Below are positions 42,083 through 51,158 of a stretch of 64,000 nt of DNA, one piece after another. The stretch covers positions 744,001 to 808,000 of the forward strand of contig CBDCWQ010000023.1 in the NCBI GenBank assembly GCA_965223435.1, read 5' to 3'. Below the pieces are notes generated by a model. It did no database searches, was not told the DNA's origin, and worked only from the letters and a program-made list of their open reading frames with translations. Numbering within the stretch: position 1 is the first letter of the stretch; the number at the start of each line of letters is the position of its first letter. Source of the stretch: CBDCWQ01 sp965223435 (GTDB taxonomy: Bacteria; Myxococcota; Kuafuiibacteriia; Kuafuiibacteriales; Kuafuiibacteriaceae). The translations under genes and the position numbers were made by a program.

Positions 42083-42859
42083 GATGTGTTGTGCGAGTTG
42101 GTCGAAGGTTTTTACCGGCACGGACGGACGGGCCACCTTGAGGCTGAGGAGCTCGAGGGCGCGTTGTTCGAGGGCATACGGGTTGCGGAAGGTCTCGGCG
42201 ATGGCCCGTGCACGGCGGAATTGATCGTCTACCCTGCGTCTTTGAGGGATACAGAGATGGTGTGCTCCGACAGAGGCCGCTTCATAGCTCAAGTTGTACC
42301 CGGCGGCGCCGATGACCACCTGGGCGCCATCGAGTGCTGCGGGGTGTTCGGAGGCGATGGTCACCCGGTATCCACAGTGCGCGAGTCGGGGTTGAAGCTT
42401 CTGGAACAAGCCATCGAAGGTTCGCCCGCAGGGTACGAGCACGCAGTCTGCCTGAACCGCTTTGGGTCGCCACGCGACTGGGCCGAACCCGTCATAGGGG
42501 CTCCACGCCAGATTGGGTTCGATGTCGATGATGATGTCGTAGCCGGGGAGGGGCATTGTTTTCGCCAACCGTGTGAGGAGCACCCACTCCGGCCTAGGCT
42601 GAAGTTCACCAAGCACGCCGCGGGAGAATACGTCTACAATCACAAGGTCGGCTTGGTTAAGCCGCCGGTTCAATTCGGGTGTTTGGCTGGGGCTCACGGG
42701 GATGACCAAGGGTGTCTCTGTGACGCCCTTGCCCCGAGGGGCAAGAAGCCTTGCCGAGTAGCCCAAAGCTTCGAAGGCGCGCGCCAACCCGAGCGCCCGG
42801 GTGACGTGACCCCAGCCCCCCCCAAGGGCGTAGATGACAATCTTCAGCTGCCTTCCCAT
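41999..42859 (-). CDS. MurG-like/GT28-type glycosyltransferase
   Basis: A 286-residue GT-B-fold protein. The start (IVIYALGGGWGHVTRALGLARAFEALGY) has the Gly-rich acceptor loop of MurG and related GT28 enzymes. The C-lobe has the donor-site pattern ALDGAQVVIGAAGYNLSYEAASVGAHHLCIPQRRRVDDQFRRA. It is shorter than MurG (about 355), with a reduced middle part. Possible substrates: UDP-sugar and lipid or protein acceptor. It overlaps the radical SAM gene at the 3' end and the upstream small gene by 16 bases. Confidence 0.8.
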   Translation of the reverse strand: MGRQLKIVIYALGGGWGHVTRALGLARAFEALGYSARLLAPRGKGVTETPLVIPVSPSQTPELNRRLNQADLVIVDVFSRGVLGELQPRPEWVLLTRLAKTMPLPGYDIIIDIEPNLAWSPYDGFGPVAWRPKAVQADCVLVPCGRTFDGLFQKLQPRLAHCGYRVTIASEHPAALDGAQVVIGAAGYNLSYEAASVGAHHLCIPQRRRVDDQFRRARAIAETFRNPYALEQRALELLSLKVARPSVPVKTFDQLAQHILRRRGFPPGQSKGQRLVLGKKHVASVA

Positions 42860-43185
42860 CCGGCTACATCACTTGCGGCCTCGTCGGTCGTACCGCCGCC
42901 GTCGAAGAGCGCGTAGTCGGCTTCATCATAGGGCTCCCCCCAGGTACTGTCCACGTAGTAGAAATAGAAATAGGGGTCATCGTCATAGGCACTGTGGCCC
43001 TGTTCGTTTCGGGCGCGGCGCTCCTTCAAGATACCTCGCACGCAGGCAATACAGACCGGTTGATCGTTGTGGTGTCGTCGGTGTCCGCTGCAGATCGGTT
43101 TTTGGCAGCGATGGCAGGTATCTTCGGCTTCCGTATCGCACCGGTGGTTAAAGAGGATACCGCCGCTTTCTCGACATCGTGGCAT
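42844..43185 (-). CDS. Small B-box-like zinc-binding protein
   Basis: A 113-residue protein beginning MPRCRESGGILFNHRC. Cys/His positions (C...H-x-C, CHRCQKPICSGHRRHH, CIACVRG) resemble a B-box or related zinc-binding module. The C-terminal half is acidic and Tyr-rich (AYDDDPYFYFYYVDS). Function unknown. Its ATG overlaps the preceding lipoprotein stop by one base (TGATG). Confidence 0.7.
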   Translation of the reverse strand: MPRCRESGGILFNHRCDTEAEDTCHRCQKPICSGHRRHHNDQPVCIACVRGILKERRARNEQGHSAYDDDPYFYFYYVDSTWGEPYDEADYALFDGGGTTDEAASDVAGWEGS

Positions 43186-43799
43186 CAAAACACCTCTCGC
43201 AAAAACACACCTAAGGCCATGCGCTGGTAATCGTCGATACCCGGCGCGGCAAGCACCAGCGCAGCTGTGGGTGAAAGGCCGGTCGTCTTGCACACCGCTT
43301 GGGACCCAAGGCGCACCACGACCTTGCCGGCTTCTTCTTTGGCCGTGGCTTCCTGGGAGCCTAAGGTTCCCTTGGGACCTTTGAGTTTCCCAACGAGGGT
43401 TCCGCTTTCTAGGACAAGTTTCAATCGGTTCTCTCCTCTGATTTTCGCCTTGAAGATCGTGTTCTCCGTCGGGCCGATCACCTTGAAACCGTAGTCTCTT
43501 TTTTTTATCTTGCCCCGCGGTTGGCCGGTGTTGTCGCTTACCTTGACGCGGTCCTCTTGGACCTTCAGCTTACCGACCTTTGTCCCCTGATTATCGAGGA
43601 TCTTGTAGCCGCCCTCTCTTTTTTTGAGTCGAAAAAGGAGGCGATCGTCGGCGCGGAAAAGTTCGAGGTCACTGCCTTGAGAAGGTGGCGTGGGTTTGCT
43701 GGCGAGAGGGGTTGTCGTTTGTTCGGCCTGTGGCGCGCGGGAGGTTTCCTGGCAGGCCGAAGCCACAAAGAAGAGCGAGGCGGCGATGAGGCGGACCAT
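43185..43799 (-). CDS. Lipoprotein with beta-repeat domain
   Basis: A 204-residue predicted lipoprotein. Starting at ATG 43799 gives MVRLIAASLFFVASAC with a fair lipobox (A-S-A-C). The mature part has short repeated strands rich in Lys/Gly (GYKILDNQGTKVGKLKVQEDRVKV, GQPRGKIKKRDYGFKVI), similar in outline to tubby-like or LURP-type beta folds; not a firm match. Function unknown. It is coupled to the zinc-binding gene downstream (TGATG). Confidence 0.65.
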   Translation of the reverse strand: MVRLIAASLFFVASACQETSRAPQAEQTTTPLASKPTPPSQGSDLELFRADDRLLFRLKKREGGYKILDNQGTKVGKLKVQEDRVKVSDNTGQPRGKIKKRDYGFKVIGPTENTIFKAKIRGENRLKLVLESGTLVGKLKGPKGTLGSQEATAKEEAGKVVVRLGSQAVCKTTGLSPTAALVLAAPGIDDYQRMALGVFLREVF

Positions 43800-43905
43800 G
43801 AGGCCTGGACCTAACCCTTTATGCGTCCATGAGGCAAGAAACGCCGGACCCGTATGCTCCTCGAGTTTTGGTGATGGTTGAATCAACCGGGTTCAACCGA
43901 CGTGA

Positions 43906-45375
43906 TCACGGGGATTCGATTTCAGGCCGAAGACTCGCGTGATCGGTGTTGGACTCAAGGATTTGCGCTGCCGTCAGCAGCTTCGGTTCGTCAAACCAGG
44001 ACCCCATCAGTTGCAGACCGACGGGCAACCCGACCGGCGTGAGTCCTACAGGGACGCTGAGTCCCGGGATACCCGCAAGGTTAACGGCCAAGGTGTAGAT
44101 GTCCGCCAGATACATGGAAAGCGGATCTTGCAAACGTTCATTCAGTTTGAACGCAGCGACGGGTGAGGTCGGGGCGACGATGAGGTCTACGGACTGAAAG
44201 GCGTCCTCGAAGTCTTTTCGAATCAGTGTACGCACGCATTGCGCCCGGTGATAGTAGGCGTCGTAGTAGCCGGCTGAGAGCACGTAGGTGCCGAGCATGA
44301 TGCGCCTTTGGACTTCTTCGCCAAAACCCATGAAGCGCGATTTGGCGTACATTTTTCGCAGGTCTTTTTCTTCTTGGCGCTGACCGTAACGAACGCCGTC
44401 GTAACGGGCGAGGTTGGACGAAGCTTCGGCGGTGCACAGAATGTAGTAAGTGCTCAGTGCGTATTTGGTATGGGGTAAGTGGATAGGAACCGTTTTTGCA
44501 CCAGCCTCTTCAAGAACTTGGATTCCGGCTTGGACCAGGGCTTTAACGTCGGGGTCCAAGCCAGGGCCAAAGTATTCTTCCGGGACGCCCAGTCGTAACC
44601 CAGAAACGCTTTGGCTCAGCGCGGCCGTGTAGTCCGGAACCGGCTCGTCCACGCTGGTTGAATCACGCTCATCGAATCCGGCGATGGCCTGCAAAAGATG
44701 GGCGATGTCTTCGGTTGACCGACCAAAGGGACCGACCTGGTCCAAGGAAGAGGCAAAGGCAATGACCCCAAACCGAGAGACCCGGCCGTAGGTAGGCTTG
44801 AGCCCATAAACACCACAGAGGGCCGCAGGCTGACGAATCGACCCGCCGGTGTCGGTACCCAGTGCGCCAAAAACCTGCCCGGCGGCTACGGCGGCCGCGC
44901 TTCCTCCCGACGACCCGCCAGGGATCCGGGTGTGGTCCCAGGGATTGCGGACCGGCCCCATACCTGAGTGCTCATTGGAAGAGCCCATGGCAAATTCGTC
45001 GAGATTGGTTTTTCCGAGCAGCACGACGCCCGCCGCTTTGAGCCGACGGGACATGGTTCCATCGTACGGTGGTACGTAGTCTTGAAGGATCCTCGAAGCA
45101 GCCGTGGTCCTAAGGCCCTCGGTGATGAGGAGATCTTTGAGGGCGACAGGAACCCCATCGAGCGGCGACAGCAAGCGGCCGTGTTTTCGCCTTTGGTCCG
45201 ACGCCTCTGCTTGGGCGAGTGCACCCTCGCCGTCGACGGTGATGAACGTGTTGAGGTGCTTGGTTTTTTCGATACGCGCGAGCGACGCTTTTGTCGCTTC
45301 GACCGCACTCAGCGCTTTGGCAGCGAGTTGTTCTCGAAGGTTGGACAAAGATAGGTCGTGCCAGAGGTTCGGCAT
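43906..45375 (-). CDS. gatA: Asp-tRNA(Asn)/Glu-tRNA(Gln) amidotransferase subunit A
   Basis: Amidase that releases ammonia from glutamine for transamidation of mischarged tRNA. Starting at ATG 45375, the catalytic triad is Lys80 (PVALKDLL), cis-Ser155 (GGSSGGSA) and Ser179 (GTDTGGSIRQP), matching known GatA positions. Its 489 residues are full length. It sits four bases after gatC on the same strand; gatB is not in the window. gatCA next to each other without gatB is common. Confidence 0.97.
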   Translation of the reverse strand: MPNLWHDLSLSNLREQLAAKALSAVEATKASLARIEKTKHLNTFITVDGEGALAQAEASDQRRKHGRLLSPLDGVPVALKDLLITEGLRTTAASRILQDYVPPYDGTMSRRLKAAGVVLLGKTNLDEFAMGSSNEHSGMGPVRNPWDHTRIPGGSSGGSAAAVAAGQVFGALGTDTGGSIRQPAALCGVYGLKPTYGRVSRFGVIAFASSLDQVGPFGRSTEDIAHLLQAIAGFDERDSTSVDEPVPDYTAALSQSVSGLRLGVPEEYFGPGLDPDVKALVQAGIQVLEEAGAKTVPIHLPHTKYALSTYYILCTAEASSNLARYDGVRYGQRQEEKDLRKMYAKSRFMGFGEEVQRRIMLGTYVLSAGYYDAYYHRAQCVRTLIRKDFEDAFQSVDLIVAPTSPVAAFKLNERLQDPLSMYLADIYTLAVNLAGIPGLSVPVGLTPVGLPVGLQLMGSWFDEPKLLTAAQILESNTDHASLRPEIESP

Positions 45376-45379
45376 GGGG

Positions 45380-45721
45380 CTACTCGATGATTTTGGGAAC
45401 AGAAAACGCATTGCCCACGCGAAGCGGAGCTCCGCTGAGGACACGCTCGGATTCGATGGGTTCTTGGGGTTCGTCTGTTCGGAAGCGGGTGGGCAGCGGT
45501 ACTCCGTGGCTGCTGGGCTCGACGCCTGATATATCCACTTCTTGAAGGCGTTCGACGTGCTCAAGGACCTTGCCGAGCTCTACGGCAAGTTTGTGGCACT
45601 GGGTGTCGCTGAGGAGGGGATCCGGGGGTTCGACCCAAATGCCTGCTTCGTCTTGGATCTGAGGATATTCGAGGTTTGAGAGCCTCGCTATCCTTCGCAC
45701 TTCCTCGTCAGCAATTCCCAC
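45380..45721 (-). CDS. gatC: Asp-tRNA(Asn)/Glu-tRNA(Gln) amidotransferase subunit C
   Basis: A 113-residue belt subunit that ties GatA to GatB. The opening GIADEEVRRIARLSNLEY, then LGKVLEHVERLQEVDISGVEPSSHG and LRVGNAFSVPKIIE, are typical. The start is GTG 45721 with AGGGG four bases upstream. Slightly longer than the usual 95 residues because of an insert (IQDEAGIWVEPPDPL). Confidence 0.93.
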   Translation of the reverse strand: MGIADEEVRRIARLSNLEYPQIQDEAGIWVEPPDPLLSDTQCHKLAVELGKVLEHVERLQEVDISGVEPSSHGVPLPTRFRTDEPQEPIESERVLSGAPLRVGNAFSVPKIIE

Positions 45722-45821
45722 GGCGCCCCTGTACCAGCGGCTGCTATGGAAGGTCGAGCAAGGAATGAACCGTGGGTCATTTTGTTGGCTCTGCGGGGTG
45801 GTGGATACCGGGCGTGATGAA

Positions 45822-48707
45822 CTACGGATTCATGGCCTTTTCGAGGGTGGCGATCTGCCGCTCTGCCGCTCGCCGATCACCGCTTTGGGAGGGCGCCCTG
45901 GCGAGGTATTGTTTGTAGTACTTGATCGCTTCTTTGGGGTCGCCGAGGGCCCGAAGGGCCTCTGCGGTGCCGAAGTACGCCTCCGCGTATCGACTGTTGG
46001 CCTTAAGCGCACGCCTAAAGGCGTGCAGGGCTGCCTGGGGGCGGCCAAGATCGAGATAACACCAACCGGTCCCCGCGGGTGGTTCCGCGGAGCGGGGCTT
46101 CAGCTTGGCCGCTTTTTCGTAAGCGTTGAGGGCCTGGGCCGCCTTATCCCGTTCGCGGAGCCGATTCGCCATGGAGAGCCATGCCTCAAAGCTTCGACCT
46201 TGACCCGAGCTTCCTTTGGGCTTGGCGCTCGAATTTTGCGCTGCCTTTGTTGTCGCCTTTTTGGGTGATGTCGTTTTGGTCTCAGGCGGGTCTTGGGGGG
46301 TGGGGTCCGGCGGCACCTCAGCTTGGGCTTGGGCGCCATCATCTTGGCTTGGCGGTTCGGCCTTTGGTTTGTCCTCGGGGGCGTCTTCCGGACGCTTTGA
46401 TGCCTGTTGGGCCTGAATCTGGGCCATCAGGCGTGTGGTGCCCTCGTGTTTGGGCGTCGCGGCCAAGATTTTGGTTGCCTCCGATTTGGCTTTGATGAGG
46501 TTGTTTTTGCTCAGATAACTTTGGGCCAGCAACAGTCGCGCCCGATTCAGTGTGGGGTGAAGCATCAGTGTTCGACGAAGCAAACGAACCGCCATTTCTT
46601 TGGCGTCGTCCTCTCGTTTGGCCAAAAGTGATTTGGCTTCGATGAACAAAGATGCAGGGTCGGTTTCACCTCGTTGCTCGAGCGAATTTTTGAGCCGACC
46701 CAAGGCTTCTTCGAAACGATCGTCTCGCTGGGCTTCGTGGTAGGCCGCGAGGGCTCGTGCTGGCTCGAGGGTGTTCGGGGCTTTTCGTTGGGCTGCGGTG
46801 GCCATCTTGAACGCAGAGCTCAGCAGCACCGCAGCTTCGCTTCTTTTGTCGGCGGCCAGGGCACGCAGGGCTTTGGGGTCGGGGTCGCTTGGTCGCGGTT
46901 CGACTTGTCCCCTCCGCTTTTTTGCGCTCCAGGCTTTTAAGCGCCCGTCGATGCGTTTTGCGGATTGTTCCAAGCTGAGTGCCCATGCTTCCAGCGCGTG
47001 TGCACGAATGACCCGCGCGTGGGCCCGATCGGCTTCTATCGCCGGATCTCCCGGCATCAACTGTTGAACTTGTTCCAGCAACAAGGATGCGTGTTTCAGG
47101 CTGGGCAGGGTATCTGCATCGAGTGCGCGGCGAGACTCGAGTAGAAGCTTTTCGGCCCGGGCGTCGATGGGTCGCTTGGGGAGGATGGCGTACTTTTCGC
47201 CGAGGGCTCGCAACGCGTTGTCTCTCGGACCGTACATCGCAAATGCATAGGCTCCGGCGAGTCCGAGAACCGTGAGCGCACCAAGAGCCCAACCGATCTT
47301 GCCTCTGCGGTGCTGGCGTTTGAACTCGTCGACAACGCTGTCGGCGGCGCTCGGCCGTCTCTCGTGAGGGTATTCGAAGGAGAGGTCCCACGAGGCGGAT
47401 GCAGGCTGAATGGGTTGTTGCAGGGGACCCAAGTGTTCGATGGCGTCTTTCTGTCTTGGCTTGGCTTCGAGTGGGGGCACGATGGCCTTTTTGATGGTCG
47501 GGGCAAGCTGGGGTTGCTCCGGCAGCTGGGGCGGGATCTTGACGTCTGACCAAGCGTCGTCGTCATCTTCCTCTTGGCGGGTGGTTGCCCCTGCGATTGA
47601 GTTCGGGCCGGTGGTCGAGGCTGCAGGGCTGCCTCTCCCCGTGCCCTTTACGCCAGGCGCGCCGCTCGGTGACAGGGACCCATCGGTGGACAGGACCTGC
47701 CCGGTGATGGGAACCGGTGCCAGCGGCTCCGCGGAGGTGAGCGGCGCCTGGACGGGATTCGATCGGGGTGACGACGCCAGATTCGGGTTGGGTTGGGCCT
47801 GTACCCCGTGCGGATTCGGTGGCGCCAGATTCGGATTCGGAGTGTGCGCCAGATTCGGGTTGGGTTGGGCCTGTACCCCGTGCGGATTCGGTGGCGCCAG
47901 ATTCGGATTCGGAGTGTGCGCCAGATTCGGGTTGGGTTGGGCCTGTACCCCGTGCGGATTCGGTGGCGCCAGATTCGGGTGGGGCGCGGCTGCCAGGTTC
48001 GCGTTTGAGGGGGTCCGGGGCGCGTTCATTTGGCGCGGGGCGGGGGGCCCATTGGGGTTTGGCGGCGCCAGGTTGGGGTGGGGGTGAACCGGGGCGACGT
48101 TCGGTGAACGCACCGGAGAGGCCACCCGAGAAAGCGGGCCTTGGCTCGCGGGCGTAGCCCATGCCGCTCGCGCTGCGGAGGTGGTCAAGGGGGCGGCCAA
48201 CGAGGCTGCAGCTTGGGCGGCCGCGGTCTGCGTCGGGGGCTCTGACGCAGGCGAGGGCGGCCCGGACTCAGGAACCAGGCTGGGATAGGGGGCCAAGCTT
48301 TGGCTGTCTTGGGCGCCAGGCTGGACCTGGGACGCGCGCTCTACGACGCTAAAAAACGGCTCGAGCTCACCGATATTGCCCAAACGTTTCCAGGTCTCGC
48401 CGTTCTTGCTGATCTCGTCATGCCGGGAAATACGCCCCTCCACGATCCATTTTTGGAGGGTGGTGAGCTCCCGGAACGCGATCATTTGACCACCTGGTTT
48501 GCGGACGTACCACTCGCGGTCCTGGGGGCCAGCCCCGATGATCGTGGTGGCGCGCGCGGGCGGCGCCGGATTCGAACGAGGCTCGACCTGGAACACATGG
48601 CCGCAAGCGGTGCACTTGACTGCGACCCCCGTCGGGCCAATACGGTTCTCCTCGAACTCGTACTCCGTGCCACATTTTTGGCAGCGAACATCCATGAGGT
48701 TGGCCAT
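45822..48707 (-). CDS. Membrane TPR protein with zinc ribbon, GYF-like domain and repeat-rich linker
   Basis: A 961-residue protein. The N-terminus is an MJ0042-type zinc ribbon (VRCQKCGTEYEFEENRIG, VKCTACGHVFQVE). Residues 60-115 resemble a GYF_2 domain (REWYVRKPGG...KWIVEGRISRHDEISKNGETW). A long Pro/Ala/Asn-rich region follows, containing three nearly identical 24-residue repeats, then one membrane helix (IGWALGALTVLGLAGAYAFAMYG, about residue 480) and a C-terminal TPR region (AEPPAGTGWCYLDLGRPQAALHAFRRALKANSRYAEAYFG). The zinc-ribbon plus GYF-like opening followed by TPRs is common in myxobacterial proteins. Six bases separate its start from the uvrD stop. Confidence 0.8.
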   Translation of the reverse strand: MANLMDVRCQKCGTEYEFEENRIGPTGVAVKCTACGHVFQVEPRSNPAPPARATTIIGAGPQDREWYVRKPGGQMIAFRELTTLQKWIVEGRISRHDEISKNGETWKRLGNIGELEPFFSVVERASQVQPGAQDSQSLAPYPSLVPESGPPSPASEPPTQTAAAQAAASLAAPLTTSAARAAWATPASQGPLSRVASPVRSPNVAPVHPHPNLAPPNPNGPPAPRQMNAPRTPSNANLAAAPHPNLAPPNPHGVQAQPNPNLAHTPNPNLAPPNPHGVQAQPNPNLAHTPNPNLAPPNPHGVQAQPNPNLASSPRSNPVQAPLTSAEPLAPVPITGQVLSTDGSLSPSGAPGVKGTGRGSPAASTTGPNSIAGATTRQEEDDDDAWSDVKIPPQLPEQPQLAPTIKKAIVPPLEAKPRQKDAIEHLGPLQQPIQPASASWDLSFEYPHERRPSAADSVVDEFKRQHRRGKIGWALGALTVLGLAGAYAFAMYGPRDNALRALGEKYAILPKRPIDARAEKLLLESRRALDADTLPSLKHASLLLEQVQQLMPGDPAIEADRAHARVIRAHALEAWALSLEQSAKRIDGRLKAWSAKKRRGQVEPRPSDPDPKALRALAADKRSEAAVLLSSAFKMATAAQRKAPNTLEPARALAAYHEAQRDDRFEEALGRLKNSLEQRGETDPASLFIEAKSLLAKREDDAKEMAVRLLRRTLMLHPTLNRARLLLAQSYLSKNNLIKAKSEATKILAATPKHEGTTRLMAQIQAQQASKRPEDAPEDKPKAEPPSQDDGAQAQAEVPPDPTPQDPPETKTTSPKKATTKAAQNSSAKPKGSSGQGRSFEAWLSMANRLRERDKAAQALNAYEKAAKLKPRSAEPPAGTGWCYLDLGRPQAALHAFRRALKANSRYAEAYFGTAEALRALGDPKEAIKYYKQYLARAPSQSGDRRAAERQIATLEKAMNP
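47779..47985. repeat. 72-bp tandem repeat, three copies, in frame
   Basis: The phrase AGATTCGGGTTGGGTT recurs at 47779, 47851 and 47923, exactly 72 bases apart, with nearly identical sequence between copies; the third copy diverges near its end. In the TPR protein each copy codes the 24-residue unit NPHGVQAQPNPNLAHT plus PNPNLAPP. The near identity at the DNA level points to recent expansion. Confidence 0.9.
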
Positions 48708-48713
48708 CCGAAG

Positions 48714-51158
48714 TTACCACGACTCGTCAACGGATCTCACGAACCGGGCAACCACCGTCTTGGACCCAAAATCGGGAAACTGGATGGTGAGGCGTGCGTT
48801 AGGGCCTACCCCGTCGACGCCCTGGACCAAACCCTCCCCAAAAGTGTTGTGTTGGATGCGAGCGCCGATTCTGTAGGGGTTTTCCGGCTCGATCTCGTGG
48901 GTGTTACGGGAGGGGTTGGGCGGGGTGAGGGGGCGCCCATGTCGGGTGGGCTCGTCGTATTCGATTCGATCTTCGCCCCGAGAGACCGTGCGCCGGTGTG
49001 GGTTTTTGTGCCTGTGGCTCGGCGGGTTGTGGGGCGCCCCGAAACCCATCTTGGGGGCGGCCGGAAAGGGGCCCACGATCGCCTTCGGGAGGTCGCCAAG
49101 AAATCTTGACGGCTCCCGGTACTCTTCGCGGCCGTAGATTCGGCGATTTTTGGCGGCCGAGAGGTTCAGCTCGTGCATGGCCCGAGTGAATCCGACGTAA
49201 CACAACCGCCTTTCTTCCTCCATCGACTCTTGGCCCCCTTCGACCGCTTGGCGGCTCGGAAAAGTCTGTTCTTCCATGCCGGCCATGAACACGGTCGGGA
49301 ACTCCAGCCCTTTGGCGCTGTGCAAGGTCAACAGCGAAACCGAAGCGCCTTGACCCTCTTCGTCTACCGCGGATGCGAGCGCCGCTTCATCAAGAAAGGC
49401 CTGTAGGGGCGAACGCGCATCTTGGGCGGTGGCAAACGGCGCCGCTGATGTCGGATCGTCATCGGTCGTGTAGACGCTTTGCCGACTTTTGGGGTTCGCT
49501 TCGTGCTCGGCGATGGAGGAAATGAGTTCTGCGACGTTGGCCCCTCTGTCTTCCGCGGTGGCCGGCTCCGAAGTGACCAAATACTGCATGTACTCCGTTT
49601 CTTGAATGATCGCATGCGCAACCTCTGTGGCGCTGCACTCTGTCGCATGGGCACGAAAGCGCTCCAAGGTGTGGCCCAGGGTTTGGAGTTTCCGGATTTG
49701 TGCCGTTTTGAGTCCGCCGTTTCTGAGAATATCTTCTGGGAGCGCGAGTGCGTGGGCCCCTAGGCATTGATGGGTTTGGCCAATGGCTCGGAGTTTTTCC
49801 AGGGTCCGTTCCCCGAGTCCTCGGCCCGGCGTGTTGGCGATGCGGTCAAAGTCAGCCTGGGACGAAGGGTTGGCGGTGATGCGCAGATAGGCCACGATGT
49901 CTTTGACCTCTCGCCGCTCGTAAAATCCCATGCCGCCGATGAGCACATACTTGAGGCGGGCGCGTCGAAAAGCCTCTTCGAAGAGACGGGACTGGGCGTT
50001 TTGCCGATACAGAACCGCGAAGTCACTGGGGCTCTGGCCCGCCCGGATGCCTGCGTGAATTGCGTTTGCGATGAGATGGGCTTCTTCTTCGCTCCGATGA
50101 CAGATATGAAGGCCGATGGGCTTTCCGGCAGCCTTTTGGGTTTTCAGTGCCTTTTTGTGACGCCCTTTATTTTTCGCAATCACCGCGTTGGCCGCCTGGA
50201 GGATGTGGCCCGTGCTTCGGTAATTTTCTTCGAGCTTGATCACCGAGGCTTCAGCATACTTCTCTTGAAAGCCGAGGATGTGGCGAACCTCTGCGCCGCG
50301 CCAGCGGTAGATGGCCTGATCGTCGTCCCCGACCACCCCGAGGTTGCGATCGGGTTCGACCAGCTGTTCGAGGAGTGCGTATTGGACTTGGTTGGTATCT
50401 TGGAACTCATCGACCAGGAAGTAGCGAAAGCGACGGGACCACGTTTCTTTGACTTCGGGGTATCTTTTGAGGAGCTCTACCGATTGAAGCAACAGATCCC
50501 CAAAATCCATCGCGTTTGAGCGCTCGAGGAGCGATTGGTATTTGGGGTAGGCGGCTCGTGCGGCCCCTTTTGCCGGGCCCTCTTGGCCCGCGCTCGTTCG
50601 CAAAAAAGCGTCTACCGTGAGCCCTCGGTTTTTGGCGCGGTCTATTTCGTTGGCAATGGCCGAAAGAGAGCTTTGCTCTGGGTTTGCGTAGGTGCCGAGC
50701 TCTCGAAGAACTTTTTTGAGGAGCCGCTTGGAATCGTCGGCATCGTAGATGGTGAAACTTCGGTCGTAGCCCAAGTGATGCGCTTCTCTTCTCAAAAAGC
50801 GCGCCGCTAGGCTATGGAACGTCCCGATCCAAAGGTTTCCCAGGTCAGATCCGAGGAGGGCTTCGAGTCGTCGCCGCATTTCTTGGGCGGCCTTGTTGGT
50901 AAAGGTGACCGCAAAGATTTCCCAGGGCTGGGCGCGCTGGGTTTCAAGAATGTACGCAATGCGGTGCACCAGGACCCGTGTCTTTCCGCTGCCGGCTCCG
51001 GCCAGGATCAGAAGGGGCCCTTCGGTGGTTGTGGCGGCCCGGAACTGCTCGGGGTTCAATACGGTACGGAGAATCTTGCGACAGGCGGCGTCGCCGGGTG
51101 CCTCTTCCAACACCCGAGAGCCTACGGTTTCGCTTTCTTGGAGGCAACGCCGACTCAA
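48714..51158 (-). CDS. UvrD/PcrA-type superfamily 1 DNA helicase
   Basis: An 814-residue 3'-5' helicase. Motifs: LNPEQFRAA (Q motif), GAGSGKTRVL (Walker A), VDEFQDTN (motif II), GDDDQAIYRWRGA (motif III region), LEENYRS (IV), TLHSAKGLEFPTVF (V), and EERRLCYVGFTRA (VI). The C-terminal ~60 residues (GARIQHNTFGEGLV...LTIQFPDFGSKTVV) form the PcrA-type RNA-polymerase-interacting Tudor-like domain. The start TTG 51158 shares bases with the slt stop (TTGA); a later GTG is possible. uvrD or pcrA symbol not decided. Confidence 0.93.
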   Translation of the reverse strand: MSRRCLQESETVGSRVLEEAPGDAACRKILRTVLNPEQFRAATTTEGPLLILAGAGSGKTRVLVHRIAYILETQRAQPWEIFAVTFTNKAAQEMRRRLEALLGSDLGNLWIGTFHSLAARFLRREAHHLGYDRSFTIYDADDSKRLLKKVLRELGTYANPEQSSLSAIANEIDRAKNRGLTVDAFLRTSAGQEGPAKGAARAAYPKYQSLLERSNAMDFGDLLLQSVELLKRYPEVKETWSRRFRYFLVDEFQDTNQVQYALLEQLVEPDRNLGVVGDDDQAIYRWRGAEVRHILGFQEKYAEASVIKLEENYRSTGHILQAANAVIAKNKGRHKKALKTQKAAGKPIGLHICHRSEEEAHLIANAIHAGIRAGQSPSDFAVLYRQNAQSRLFEEAFRRARLKYVLIGGMGFYERREVKDIVAYLRITANPSSQADFDRIANTPGRGLGERTLEKLRAIGQTHQCLGAHALALPEDILRNGGLKTAQIRKLQTLGHTLERFRAHATECSATEVAHAIIQETEYMQYLVTSEPATAEDRGANVAELISSIAEHEANPKSRQSVYTTDDDPTSAAPFATAQDARSPLQAFLDEAALASAVDEEGQGASVSLLTLHSAKGLEFPTVFMAGMEEQTFPSRQAVEGGQESMEEERRLCYVGFTRAMHELNLSAAKNRRIYGREEYREPSRFLGDLPKAIVGPFPAAPKMGFGAPHNPPSHRHKNPHRRTVSRGEDRIEYDEPTRHGRPLTPPNPSRNTHEIEPENPYRIGARIQHNTFGEGLVQGVDGVGPNARLTIQFPDFGSKTVVARFVRSVDESW

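Noticed and set aside
47779..47985. Possible CRISPR-like array
   Set aside because: Repeats are 72 bases, contiguous without variable spacers, and in frame within a gene.
47410..48087. Plus-strand repetitive frame opposite the 72-bp repeats
   Set aside because: Its repetitiveness just mirrors the repeat DNA; the minus-strand frame has a zinc ribbon, membrane helix and TPRs.
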